Positions 19,064 through 27,410 of a DNA stretch of 64,000 nt are shown here, piece after piece. The position numbers and the translations under genes are program-made. Source of the stretch: Roseateles depolymerans (lineage in GTDB: Bacteria > Pseudomonadota > Gammaproteobacteria > Burkholderiales > Burkholderiaceae_C); the NCBI GenBank assembly GCA_003241055.1, contig QFOD01000006.1, forward strand, positions 186,001 through 250,000. The letters run 5' to 3'. How positions within the stretch are numbered: position 1 is the stretch's first letter; each line of letters opens with the position of its first letter. The notes below the pieces were generated by a model. It was not told where the DNA came from and ran no database searches. It worked only from the letters and a program-made list of their open reading frames with translations.

Positions 19064-21358
19064 ATGACATCGCTGCTGCTGAGTTCCAGTTTCATCGCAC
19101 TGCTGGGCGGTGCCATGCTTGGGCTGGCTCGTCTGGAGCCGACGCATCGCCACATCTGGTACTGGGGTTGGTGCCAGATCACGCTGGCCGGCACGCTGAT
19201 TCTTGGCGTGGCGTTGATGCCAGCCGATCAAACGTCGATGCGGTTTCAGGTCCAGGCGGCGCTTGCGACGTTCTGCATGATCGCCACGCTGGCCTGCGAG
19301 CTCGCGGGCGCGGCGCATTACACGAGGCGCACCTGGAACTGGCGGCTCTACCTACCAGCGTTCGTGGCCCTGTTCGCCCTGGTGATTGGTATGGCAGTCT
19401 GGCGTCAGCCGGTGGCCATCTGGATCGCCTCGGTGGCTCTGGCGGGCGGGGACTGGCTGGCGGGGCGTTGGATCTGGCGGGCCGGCAGTGCGGCGGAGCG
19501 TTGGGCGGCGCTGTGCTTCGTCGTATCAGGCCTGCTGCATTTCATCAGCCCCCTCGAAGATCCGCTGGCTCGGGCTGAATTTGCGCATATCGCGGGCACG
19601 TTCATGCAGAGCGTGCTGGCCATGTCGCTGATCCTGCTGTCGGTCCGGCGGGCGCAGCGCGAGGCCTCGGCGATGAGCGAGCGGCTTCGCCAACTCTACG
19701 AGCAGGCCATGCAGGGGCTGATGATCGTGCGCGACGGTCAGGTGCTCTACGCCAACCCGGCCGCGCTGGCCATGTTCGGCTACGACAGCCTGGCCGAGCT
19801 GGGTCCGGGAGCGCCCCTGCAGCGGGTGGTGCCTCCCGAGCACCGCGCCGGCGTCGTGGAGCGCTACGCGCAGATCATGGCCCAGCGGCTGGAGCGCATC
19901 GAGTGGGAGGGCGAGCGCCTGCATCGCGACGGGCGCCGGCTCTACCTGCGCGGCAGTGCCGGCTATATCGAATGGGAGGACGGGCCGGCGCAGCTGCTGC
20001 TGATGCTGGACGACACCGAGCGCCAGCGGGCGCTCAATGCCCTGCGCCGCCAGGCCCTGCATGACGAGCTGACCGACCTGCCCAACCGCCATGCGGCGCT
20101 GGCGCGGCTCGCCGAGCTGACCCTGCCGGGCAGTGCCGGCTTCGCCCTGTTGTCGGCCGACCTGGACCGTTTCCAGCTCGTCAACGAAAGCCTGGGGCAT
20201 GAGGTGGGTGATGCGCTGCTGCAGGCGATCGCGGCGCGGCTCAAGGCCGCGCTGCCGGCCGCGGCCATGCTGTCGCGCCTGGGTGAAGACCAGTTCCTGC
20301 TGCTGCTGCCGGGCGTCGAGGACGCCACCGCGGCGTCGCTGGCCGGCGAGCGCGTGCTGGCCACCATGATCGCGCCCTTTGCCATTCAGCACCGGCGTCT
20401 GTATGTGCACCTGTCGGTGGGGGTGGCGCGCTATCCGGCCGATGGTGACACCGGGGCCGCGCTGCTGCGTGCCGCCGACATTGCGATGCACCGTGCCAAG
20501 CAGCAGGCGGGGGCGGCGGTCGTGGCCTTCGAGCCGGGCATGACGGTGCGCAGCGGCGAGCGGCTGGAGATCGAGCAGGCGCTGGCCGCGGCCATCGAGG
20601 CCGAGGAGTTCGTGCTGGTCTACCAGCCCAAGTTCAGGGCCGGCAGCCGCACGCTGGCCGGCTTCGAGGCACTGGTGCGCTGGCAGCGCCCGGGGCGCGG
20701 GCCGGTCAGTCCGGCGGAGTTCATCCCCGCCGCCGAGCGCACCGGCCAGATCGCCGCCCTGGGCACGCTGATCCTGCGCCTGGCCGCCCGCCAGCTGCGC
20801 GCCTGGGGCACGCGCCATGGTGCGGTGCCGCCGCTGGCGATCAACGTCTCGCCGCTGCAGTTCGCCGACCCCTGCTTCGCGCAGGCGCTGATGGCCATGA
20901 TGCAGGCCCACGGCGTGCCGCTGGACCGGGTCGAGGTCGAGGTGACGGAGACCGCGGCCGTGACTCATCTCGATCGCGTGCTGCCCCAGCTGGCCCGGCT
21001 GCGCGAGGCCGGCGTGGGCGTGGCCTTCGACGACTTCGGCACCGGGCAGAGCTCGCTCACGCTGCTGCGCCGCCTGCCCATCACCACGCTCAAGCTCGAC
21101 CGCAGCATGATCGACCCCCTGCCCGAACCGACCGCCGACGCCATCGTGCAGGCGGCCTGCCTGCTGGCGCAGGCGCTGGGCCTGGACGTGGTGGCCGAGG
21201 GTGTCGAGACCGAGGCCCAGGCGCGCGCCGCCGAGCGGCTGGGCTGCACCCACCTGCAGGGCTATCTGCTGGGCCGGCCGCTGGATGCCGAGGCCGCGGG
21301 CGCGCTGCTCGCACCGGCGCCGGCCACCCAGGTGGCGGGGGCGGCGGGCACGGCCTGA
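19064..21358 (+). CDS. Membrane PAS-GGDEF-EAL protein, probable c-di-GMP phosphodiesterase
   Basis: 764 residues. I chose the ATG at 19064, 10 bases after a perfect AGGAGG; a GTG at 19022 is the alternative. About six hydrophobic segments (residues 1-190) anchor it in the inner membrane. A PAS-like region follows (~210-310, 'EQAMQGLMIVRDGQVLYANP'), then a GGDEF domain whose signature is degenerate (GEDQF, 407-411, instead of GGDEF). Last comes an EAL domain with intact FEALVRW (E535), 'EVTETAA', DDFGTG (from 656) and AEGVET motifs. The intact EAL and broken GGDEF suggest it hydrolyses c-di-GMP, with the GGDEF acting as a regulatory domain (inference from family knowledge). Confidence 0.9.
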   Translation: MTSLLLSSSFIALLGGAMLGLARLEPTHRHIWYWGWCQITLAGTLILGVALMPADQTSMRFQVQAALATFCMIATLACELAGAAHYTRRTWNWRLYLPAFVALFALVIGMAVWRQPVAIWIASVALAGGDWLAGRWIWRAGSAAERWAALCFVVSGLLHFISPLEDPLARAEFAHIAGTFMQSVLAMSLILLSVRRAQREASAMSERLRQLYEQAMQGLMIVRDGQVLYANPAALAMFGYDSLAELGPGAPLQRVVPPEHRAGVVERYAQIMAQRLERIEWEGERLHRDGRRLYLRGSAGYIEWEDGPAQLLLMLDDTERQRALNALRRQALHDELTDLPNRHAALARLAELTLPGSAGFALLSADLDRFQLVNESLGHEVGDALLQAIAARLKAALPAAAMLSRLGEDQFLLLLPGVEDATAASLAGERVLATMIAPFAIQHRRLYVHLSVGVARYPADGDTGAALLRAADIAMHRAKQQAGAAVVAFEPGMTVRSGERLEIEQALAAAIEAEEFVLVYQPKFRAGSRTLAGFEALVRWQRPGRGPVSPAEFIPAAERTGQIAALGTLILRLAARQLRAWGTRHGAVPPLAINVSPLQFADPCFAQALMAMMQAHGVPLDRVEVEVTETAAVTHLDRVLPQLARLREAGVGVAFDDFGTGQSSLTLLRRLPITTLKLDRSMIDPLPEPTADAIVQAACLLAQALGLDVVAEGVETEAQARAAERLGCTHLQGYLLGRPLDAEAAGALLAPAPATQVAGAAGTA

Positions 21359-21400
21359 CCCCCGGGCTTAACATGCGCGCCGCCGGAGCCCGTCTCCGGC

Positions 21401-21568
21401 AACGTTCTCAGGGCGGGGTGGAACTCCCCACCGGCGGTATCCGCGGCGTGATCTCCCGATCACCGGCGGGAGCCCGCGAGCGCTCGCATCGGCCTTGGCG
21501 CCGACGCGAGGTCAGCAGACCTGGTGAGATGCCAGGGCCGACGGTCACAGTCCGGATGAAAGAGAGCG
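21401..21568 (+). promoter_or_regulatory. FMN riboswitch (RFN element)
   Basis: All conserved parts of the RFN aptamer can be read: the opening 'ACGTTCTCAGGGCGGGGTG' with 'GAACTCCCCACCGGCGGT', the 'AGCCCGCGAGCG' arm, 'GGTCAGCAGACCTGGTGAGA' with 'GCCAGGGCCGACGGT', and the closing 'CAGTCCGGATGAAAGAGAGCG'. It ends 103 bases before ribH, so FMN binding should repress lumazine synthase expression by blocking transcription or translation. The linker 21569-21671 contains GC-rich complementary segments that could form the alternative structure; no U-run terminator is seen, which favours a translational mechanism. Confidence 0.95.
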
Positions 21569-21671
21569 TGAATCCACGGCGACCGCCGGGCTGCGTGCTG
21601 CACGTCCCGGTGCCGCCGCGCGTTTGCGTGCTTGCCCTGATTCCTGTCCAACCCGCCTTTCAAGGTGTTGC

Positions 21672-22145
21672 ATGAATCAGTCCCTTCCCACTTCCCATTC
21701 CCCGCGCATCGCCGTGGTCAGCGCCTGCTGGCACCGCGAGATCGTGCAGTCTGCCGTCAGCTCGCTGCGGGCGGAGCTGCGCCTGCTGGGCCTGCCGGCC
21801 AGCCAGATCGACGAGTTCGAGCGGCCCGGTGCCTTCGAGCTGCCGCTGGCGGCGCAACGGCTGGCGGCCACCGGTCGCTATCGCGCCATCGTGGCCTGCG
21901 GCCTGGTGGTCGACGGCGGCATCTACCGCCACGACTTCGTGGCCGCAGCCGTCATCGACGGCCTGATGCGGGTGCAGCTGGACAGCGGCGTGCCGGTGTT
22001 CTCGGTGGTGCTGACGCCGCACCAGTTCCACGACCACGAGGTGCACCAGCGCTTCTTCGCCCAGCACTTCGTGGCCAAGGGCCGCGAGGCAGCCCAGGCC
22101 TGCCTGCAGACCCTGGCGGCCGAGGATCAGCTCGCCATGGCCTGA
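21672..22145 (+). CDS. ribH: 6,7-dimethyl-8-ribityllumazine synthase, RibH2-like
   Basis: 157-residue enzyme of riboflavin synthesis, joining the pyrimidine intermediate with 3,4-dihydroxy-2-butanone 4-phosphate. 'FERPGAFELPLAAQRLA' is the substrate-binding loop. The middle 'DGGIYRHDFVAAAVIDGLM' and 'VPVFSVVLTPHQFHDHE' match the type II (RibH2, decameric) enzymes known from Brucella and rhizobia better than the common icosahedral RibH, which has a GAVIRG-type segment here. AAGGTG precedes the ATG 21672. The gene stands alone behind the FMN riboswitch; the rest of the rib pathway is not in the window. Its last 19 bases overlap the convergent psd gene. Confidence 0.92.
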   Translation: MNQSLPTSHSPRIAVVSACWHREIVQSAVSSLRAELRLLGLPASQIDEFERPGAFELPLAAQRLAATGRYRAIVACGLVVDGGIYRHDFVAAAVIDGLMRVQLDSGVPVFSVVLTPHQFHDHEVHQRFFAQHFVAKGREAAQACLQTLAAEDQLAMA

Positions 22146-22963
22146 CCCAGGCGCACCGCCCCGCCGGGTTGCCAGGCGGGGTTGAACTGCAGGCCGCTCT
22201 TCTCGAACAGCATCACCACGGTGGAGCCGAGCAGGAAGCGGCCCATTTCCTCGCCTTGCGCGAGCTGGATGTCCTGGCCTTCGTAGGTCCAGCGATGTAC
22301 CGGCCCTTCGCGCTTGACGAGGCCCTGCCACACGGTGGCCATGCTGCCCACGATGGTGGCGCCCACCAGCACCAGCACCCAGCGGCCCAGCTGCTCGTTC
22401 TCGAACTCGCAGACCAGGCGCTCGTTGCGCGCGAACAGGCCCGGCACGCCGCGGGCCGTGGTCGGGTTCACCGAGAACAGCTCGCCGGGCACATGGGTCA
22501 TGCGCAGCAGCCGGCCGGCGGCAGGCATGTGGATGCGGTGGTAGTCGCGCGGGCTCAGGTAGAGGTTGGCGAACAGCCCGTCCTGGAAGCGCGCGGCCAG
22601 CTCGGCATCGCCGCCCAGCAGCGCCGTGGTGCTGAAGGCCTGACCCTTGGCCTGGTAGATCTGGTCGCCCGCGATGCGGCCCACCTGGCTGATCGCGCCG
22701 TCCACCGGGCAGATCAGCGGGGCGTCGGCCAGCGGGCGCGCGCCGTCCTTCAGCGCGCGCGTGAAGAAGTCGTTGAAGGTGGCGTAGGCCGTGATGTCGC
22801 CTTGCGCCGCCTCGGCCATGTTCACCTGGTAGCGGGCGACGAAGCGGCGGATGGTGGCCGTCGTGATCGCCCCCAGTGGCCGCGAGGCCAGATGCCCGGC
22901 CAGCCGGGTCAGGGCCAGCTTGGGCATCAGGTACTGGGGCAGGACTTTGAGGCGATCGGACAT
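22127..22963 (-). CDS. psd: Phosphatidylserine decarboxylase proenzyme
   Basis: 278 residues; makes phosphatidylethanolamine from phosphatidylserine at the inner membrane. The self-cleavage motif LGST ('RFLLGSTVVMLFE', near residue 246) will produce the small alpha chain with its pyruvoyl group. 'PVDGAISQVGRI' and 'YLSPRDYHRIHMP' are the other family signatures, supplying the catalytic Asp/His. The ATG 22963 gives the normal length; the frame stays open upstream but reads low-complexity shadow sequence. The 3' end overlaps the ribH stop region by 19 bases on the opposite strand. Confidence 0.95.
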   Translation of the reverse strand: MSDRLKVLPQYLMPKLALTRLAGHLASRPLGAITTATIRRFVARYQVNMAEAAQGDITAYATFNDFFTRALKDGARPLADAPLICPVDGAISQVGRIAGDQIYQAKGQAFSTTALLGGDAELAARFQDGLFANLYLSPRDYHRIHMPAAGRLLRMTHVPGELFSVNPTTARGVPGLFARNERLVCEFENEQLGRWVLVLVGATIVGSMATVWQGLVKREGPVHRWTYEGQDIQLAQGEEMGRFLLGSTVVMLFEKSGLQFNPAWQPGGAVRLGQAMAS

Positions 22964-23098
22964 GGTGCGGGGCCGCCAAGCGGCCGGAACGGGGGCGCGG
23001 GATTCTAGGAGCCCGCGCCGGACGGCGGTCTGCGGGTCGCTACCATGTGGCCCGCGTGGGGCCGGGGCCGGCCCTGCGGCCTCAAGCCCTGGTTTGCC

Positions 23099-23893
23099 GT
23101 GATCCTGCACAGTTCCTTCTATCGATTCACGCCGGTCGCCGACCCGGCGGGCCTGGCCGAGTGGCTGCGCGAGCGTGGTGCGGCGCTGAACCTGGGCGGT
23201 GTGGTGCTGGTGGCGGCCGAGGGACTGAGCGCCGCGATCGCCGGCGAGGCGCAGGCCGTGCACGCGCTGGAGGCCGAGCTGCAGGCCCGCGAGGGCTTTG
23301 CCGGCCTGCATTGCAAGCACAACGTCTGCGAACGACGGCCCTTCAGCCGCTTCAAGGTGTCGCTCAAGCCCGAGATCGTCGCCTTCGGCGTGCCCGGTGT
23401 GTCGGGCGACGCCACCGACACCCATGTGAGCCCGCAGCGCTGGCGCGAGCTGCTGGACGACCCCGACACCGTGGTCATCGACAACCGCAACAGCTTCGAG
23501 TTCAAGCTGGGGCGCTTTCGCGGCGCCATCGACCCCGGCGTGGACCACTTCCGCGACTTCCCGGCCTATGTCGAGGCCCACCGCGAGGCCTGGCAGGGCA
23601 AGACGGTCGCCATGTACTGCACCGGTGGCATCCGCTGCGAGAAGACCGCCGCCTGGATGCAGGCCCAGGGCCTGAAGGTGGCGCAGCTGGATGGCGGCAT
23701 CCTGAACTTCCTCGAGCAACTGCCCGACGCCGCGGCCGACTGGCAGGGCGAGTGCTATGTGTTCGACAAGCGCATCGCCATCGACGCCCGCGCCCGCGAG
23801 ACCGCGACCACCGCTGAGCAGGTGTTCACCGCGCCCGAGGACGCGTGGCGGCTGGCGCGGGCGCGCCGGCTGGACCCGGGCGCGGAAGACTGA
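23099..23893 (+). CDS. trhO: tRNA uridine(34) hydroxylase, rhodanese family
   Basis: 264 residues from the GTG at 23099 (an in-frame ATG at 23045 would add 18 residues of Trp/Gly/Arg-rich sequence not seen in the family). The enzyme oxidises U34 of certain tRNAs to 5-hydroxyuridine. An N-terminal domain ('FYRFTPV', 'AAEGLSAAIAGE', 'FSRFKVSLKPEIV') precedes a rhodanese domain ('VVIDNRNSFEFKLGRFRGAI') with the active-site loop 'YCTGGIRCEKTAAWM' (Cys174). The family often carries a C-terminal zinc-type cysteine cluster; this protein ends at 'RRLDPGAED' soon after the rhodanese domain and lacks it. The stop codon overlaps the first bases of a large palindrome. Confidence 0.9.
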   Translation: MILHSSFYRFTPVADPAGLAEWLRERGAALNLGGVVLVAAEGLSAAIAGEAQAVHALEAELQAREGFAGLHCKHNVCERRPFSRFKVSLKPEIVAFGVPGVSGDATDTHVSPQRWRELLDDPDTVVIDNRNSFEFKLGRFRGAIDPGVDHFRDFPAYVEAHREAWQGKTVAMYCTGGIRCEKTAAWMQAQGLKVAQLDGGILNFLEQLPDAAADWQGECYVFDKRIAIDARARETATTAEQVFTAPEDAWRLARARRLDPGAED

Positions 23894-24038
23894 GAGGCTT
23901 TCACGCATGCCTGCCTTGCGCGTCAAATCACCACCGCTCGTCGTTGCAAATGCTCGCCATAGCCCAAGCTATGGCTGCGCTTTGCGCCTAGATCGGTGGC
24001 GCTTTGACGCGCCTTTCCGGCGTGCTCGAAAACCTCTC
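23892..24038. repeat. 147-bp imperfect palindrome between trhO and murA-like gene
   Basis: Two ~70-base arms pair around a 6-base loop at 23963-23968. The inner stem is exact (23957-23962 with 23969-23974). Further out, a 19-base block in the left arm (from GCGCGTCAAA) pairs with its counterpart (GCTTTGACGCGC side) with two mismatches, and the ends GAGAGG/CCTCTC also pair. It may be a miniature palindromic mobile element, or a bidirectional terminator-like structure. No ORF is inside and no second copy occurs in the window. Confidence 0.8.
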
Positions 24039-24156
24039 AAGCTCTGATTCCCACCGTTCGGAACAAAGCTTCCGGGCCCGCGCCCCGACCCGCCCGCCGC
24101 AAACGCCGACAATGCCACCGCGCGCCGCTTGCGCGCACCGCAATCCAGCCCATTCG

Positions 24157-25461
24157 ATGTCCCATCTGATCGTCCATGGCGGCACGCCCCTGTCGGGCCG
24201 CGTCATCCCCTCGGCCAACAAGAACGCCGTCCTGCCCATCCTGTGCGCCACGTTGCTGACCAAGCAGCCGGTGCGCCTGCGCGGCGTGCCCGAGATCACC
24301 GACGTGAAGAAGATCGTCGAGGTCTTCCGCAAGCTGGGTTCCAAGGTCGAGCTGGACTTCAAGACCGGCATCCTGGACGTGCACCACGAGTACACCCATT
24401 TCGACCCGGCCACCGACCGCCTGCCCGAGGAGATGCGCTCCTCCATCATGCTGGTGCCGGGCCTGATGGCGCGCTTCGGCGCCGCCCGCATCGAGGACGA
24501 CGTCAAGGGCTGCACGCTGGGTGCGCGCGAGATCGATCCGCATGTGGAGGTGTTCCAGCGCTTCGGCGCCGACGTGGAGCGCCTGCCCGACGGCCTGGTG
24601 CTGCGCGTGGAGCGGCCGCTGACGGCCAATGACCACTGGACCGACTACGCCTCGGTCACGACGACCGAGAACTTCGTGTTGTGCGCTGCGCTGGCCGATG
24701 GCGTGTCCACGCTGACCAATGCGGCCAGCGAGCCCCATGTGCAGGAGTTCTGCAACTTCATGTCGCAGCTGGGCGCGAAGATCGAAGGCCACGGCACGTC
24801 CAAGCTGAAGATCACTGGCGTGCAAGAACTGGGCGGCGCGGACTTCAGCTTCACCGAGGACTTCCACGAGATCGTCACCTTCCTCGCCCTGGGCGCCATC
24901 ACCGGCGGCGATGTGCGCGTGAAGAACGGTGCGCCCGAGATGTTCCCGCTGCTGGACCGCACCTTCGCGAAGTTCGGCGTGCAGATCGTGCACGAGGACG
25001 GCTGGAGCCGCGCCATCACCGAGGGCGGCAAGCTCAAGGTGAAGGAGCCCTTCACCCGCAACATCCTGCAGAAGGTCGAGGCCGCGCCCTGGCCCTATGT
25101 GCCGGTGGACCTGCTGCCCATCTTCGTCGCGCTGGGCGTGAAGGCCGAGGGCAGCGTGATGTTCTGGAACAAGGTCTACGACGGCGCGATGGGCTGGACC
25201 TCGGAGCTGGCCAAGTTCGGCGGCCACGCCTTCCTGTCCGACCCGCACCGCATGATCACCTTCGGTGGCAAGCCGTTGAGCCCGGCCGAGGTGGAGAGCC
25301 CTTACATCATCCGCGTCGCGATCGCGCTGCTGATGGTGGCAGCCAGCATCCCTGGCAAGAGCGTGATCCGCAACGCCACGCCCATCCGCCGTGCCCACCC
25401 CAACTTCGTCGAGCACATCGCCGAGCTGGGTGCGCGCATGGAATGGGTCGAGGGCGACTGA
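24157..25461 (+). CDS. murA: MurA-like enolpyruvyl transferase (divergent paralogue)
   Basis: 434 residues of the EPSP synthase/MurA fold. MurA transfers enolpyruvate from PEP to UDP-GlcNAc, the first step of peptidoglycan synthesis. The N-terminal Lys-Asn pair ('SANKNAVLPILCA'), the catalytic-loop cysteine ('KGCTLGAREID', Cys119) and its following Arg are present. However, the surrounding sequence differs much from standard proteobacterial MurA: no 'PGGCAIGARPVD' loop and no 'ERxTYMVAAAxTGG' block, with 'DPHVEVFQRFGA', 'EPHVQEFCNFM' and 'VSTTTENFVLC'-type segments instead. The context (solute-binding protein, no hisG/ttg genes) is also not that of housekeeping murA in this group. It could be a second MurA or an enzyme with another UDP-sugar substrate. 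Confidence 0.8.
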   Translation: MSHLIVHGGTPLSGRVIPSANKNAVLPILCATLLTKQPVRLRGVPEITDVKKIVEVFRKLGSKVELDFKTGILDVHHEYTHFDPATDRLPEEMRSSIMLVPGLMARFGAARIEDDVKGCTLGAREIDPHVEVFQRFGADVERLPDGLVLRVERPLTANDHWTDYASVTTTENFVLCAALADGVSTLTNAASEPHVQEFCNFMSQLGAKIEGHGTSKLKITGVQELGGADFSFTEDFHEIVTFLALGAITGGDVRVKNGAPEMFPLLDRTFAKFGVQIVHEDGWSRAITEGGKLKVKEPFTRNILQKVEAAPWPYVPVDLLPIFVALGVKAEGSVMFWNKVYDGAMGWTSELAKFGGHAFLSDPHRMITFGGKPLSPAEVESPYIIRVAIALLMVAASIPGKSVIRNATPIRRAHPNFVEHIAELGARMEWVEGD

Positions 25462-25481
25462 GCGCACGTCGGGGTCGGGTC

Positions 25482-26399
25482 ATGCGAAAGAGCTGGAGCG
25501 CGCTGGCCGCGCTGGCGCTGCTGTGCGTCGGCGCTGCGGCCGTTGCCGCGGGCGAGGCCGGCACCATACGTTGGGTGGTGCAGGACATTCCGCCCCACTT
25601 CCATCTTGCTCAGGGGCGCGTGCCGCGTGGCCCGGAAGACCTGCGTGGCGATGGCGAGGTGGAGGGCTTCATGCGGGTGCTGCTGGCCCGCATGCCCGAG
25701 TACCGGCACGAGTTCGTGGAGGCTGGCGCGTCGCGCTATGAGGCCCTGTCGCGCGGCGGCGCCACGCTGTGCAGCACGCTGCTGCTGCGCTCGCCCGAAC
25801 GACTGGACTGGCTGTATTTCTCGCACCTCTATCCGCCGCTGGCCTCACGACAGCTGAATGTCGTGGTGCGCCGTGACATGCTGGCCCGCATCCAGCGCCG
25901 CCGGGATGACGACAACGGCGCACTGGACCTGGCCGCGCTGCTCGACCGCATGGACCTGCATGGCCTGATCGCGCGCGACCGCGCCTACGGGCCGCACATC
26001 GATGCCGTGCTGAACCAGCACCCCTTGCCGCGCCTGGCGGTGGGCGGCTCCGCCGTGCGTCTGCTGGACATGCTGCGTGCCGGGCGCATGGACTACACGC
26101 TGGAGTACCCGTCGGTCGTCGAGGACTACCTGAAACGCCTGGGGCGCCCGGGCGAACTGGTGAGCCTGCCGTTGCGGGAGGGCACGAGCACGCCGCTGGC
26201 GATGGTGTCCTGCAGCCGCAATCCGGAGGGCCGTCGCGACATCGAGGCCATCGATGCCGCCGTGCGCCGGCTGGCGGCCGAGCCGCGGCGCGAGGACTGG
26301 TACCGCCGCTGGCGCGGGGGGCGTTTCGATGCCCACGATTTCGAGCGGCTCAACGCCTACATGGACGAGCGGGCGCGTGGCGGCGCCCGCATCGAGTAG
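25482..26399 (+). CDS. Periplasmic solute-binding-like protein (SBP family 3-like)
   Basis: 305 residues starting 20 bases after the murA-like gene. A signal peptide (MRKSW, hydrophobic core, 'AAAVAAGEA') is followed by a type-2 periplasmic-binding fold: 'IRWVVQDIPPHF' strand, 'GFMRVLLARMPEYRHEFV', 'LCSTLLLRSPERLDWLYFS', 'LLDMLRAGRMDYTLEYPSV'. It resembles the stand-alone family with this 'WVVQDxPPhF' opening (I recall TIGR02285) rather than a classic ABC-transporter binding protein, and no permease gene is near. Its ligand is unknown. It could be a sensor or scavenger for an amino-acid-like molecule. Confidence 0.75.
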   Translation: MRKSWSALAALALLCVGAAAVAAGEAGTIRWVVQDIPPHFHLAQGRVPRGPEDLRGDGEVEGFMRVLLARMPEYRHEFVEAGASRYEALSRGGATLCSTLLLRSPERLDWLYFSHLYPPLASRQLNVVVRRDMLARIQRRRDDDNGALDLAALLDRMDLHGLIARDRAYGPHIDAVLNQHPLPRLAVGGSAVRLLDMLRAGRMDYTLEYPSVVEDYLKRLGRPGELVSLPLREGTSTPLAMVSCSRNPEGRRDIEAIDAAVRRLAAEPRREDWYRRWRGGRFDAHDFERLNAYMDERARGGARIE

Positions 26400-26405
26400 C
26401 CGGCC

Positions 26406-27350
26406 ATGGCCCGGCCGCCCAAGCCGCCGCTGCCGCTGCGCGAGGGTGTGGCGGCAAGTGCCGTGCATTGCCCGGCGGGGGCCTGGCGCCGCCTGACCGA
26501 TTTCCTCGCCGAGCGGCTGCCGCGGGTGGACGACTGGGCCGCGCGCATCGCGCGGGGCGATGTCGTGGATGACGAGGGGCAGCCCGTGCCCGACCAGCCC
26601 TACGTCGGCAACCGGCGGGTGTACTACTGGCGCTATCTGCCGGTGGAGCCCGACATTCCGTTCCAGGAGCAGGTGTTGTTCCAGGACGAGCATCTGCTGG
26701 TGGTCGACAAGCCGCATTTCCTGCCGGTGACGCCATCGGGCCTGTACGCGCGGCAGACGCTGATGGCCCGGCTGCGCCAGGCGACCGGCCTGGTCGATCT
26801 GAATCCGGTGCACCGGCTGGACCGCGAGACCGCCGGGCTGGTGGTGTTCAACCTCCGGCGCGAGGAGCGCAACGCCTATCACGCGCTGTTCCGGGATCGT
26901 CTGGTGAGCAAGGTGTACGAGGCCATCGCGCCGCAGGGCGCCGGCCCCTGGCCCCGTGTGCTCCACCATCGGCTGGCCGAGCCGCCGGGCAACGACTTCA
27001 TGCAGATGCAGGTGGTCGAGGGCGAGCCCAATGCGCAGACCTGGGTCGACCTGCTGGAACCGCTGCCCGACGGCCTGGCCCGGTATGAGCTGCGGCCCCA
27101 TACCGGCCTGCGTCATCAGCTGCGCGCGCAGATGAATGCGCTGGGGCTGCCGCTGGCGGGGGACCGCATCTACCCGGTGCTGCAGCCGCACGAGAACCCG
27201 CCGCGCTTTGACCATGCGCTGCGCCTGCTGGCCCGGGAGCTGCGGTTCACCGACCCGCTGACCGGGGCCGAGCGTCATTTCCGCACCCGGCTGAGCCTGA
27301 CGCCGCCGTCGGGTGCCACCCTGCCGGGCGGACTTGCGTCACGCCCTTGA
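26406..27350 (+). CDS. RluA-family pseudouridine synthase
   Basis: 314 residues. The catalytic motif HRLDRETAGL places the nucleophile at Asp139. 'EHLLVVDKPHFLPVTPSG' and 'RPHTGLRHQLRAQMNALGLPLAGD' are the flanking RluA signatures. The first ~90 residues ('WRRLTDFLAERLPRVDDW') form an S4-like or family-specific N-domain. The sequence 'PHFLPVTPSGLY' (instead of 'PaGl.vhp') places it in a subgroup often annotated simply as pseudouridine synthase; whether rRNA or tRNA is modified cannot be told. It begins 6 bases after the solute-binding gene stop, so the two are cotranscribed. Confidence 0.9.
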   Translation: MARPPKPPLPLREGVAASAVHCPAGAWRRLTDFLAERLPRVDDWAARIARGDVVDDEGQPVPDQPYVGNRRVYYWRYLPVEPDIPFQEQVLFQDEHLLVVDKPHFLPVTPSGLYARQTLMARLRQATGLVDLNPVHRLDRETAGLVVFNLRREERNAYHALFRDRLVSKVYEAIAPQGAGPWPRVLHHRLAEPPGNDFMQMQVVEGEPNAQTWVDLLEPLPDGLARYELRPHTGLRHQLRAQMNALGLPLAGDRIYPVLQPHENPPRFDHALRLLARELRFTDPLTGAERHFRTRLSLTPPSGATLPGGLASRP

Positions 27351-27410
27351 GGACTGCGTCGCAGGCGACGCGGGTATGGACGGGTGGCGGTGTCCGGTGG
27401 AGGTCGGAGA

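Noticed and set aside
21373..21675. 100-codon frame across the FMN riboswitch
   Set aside because: It coincides with the conserved RFN structure, which fully explains the sequence.
22127..23926. A 599-residue phosphatidylserine decarboxylase with a large N-terminal extension
   Set aside because: The extension is the antisense shadow of trhO; psd starts at 22963 with normal length.
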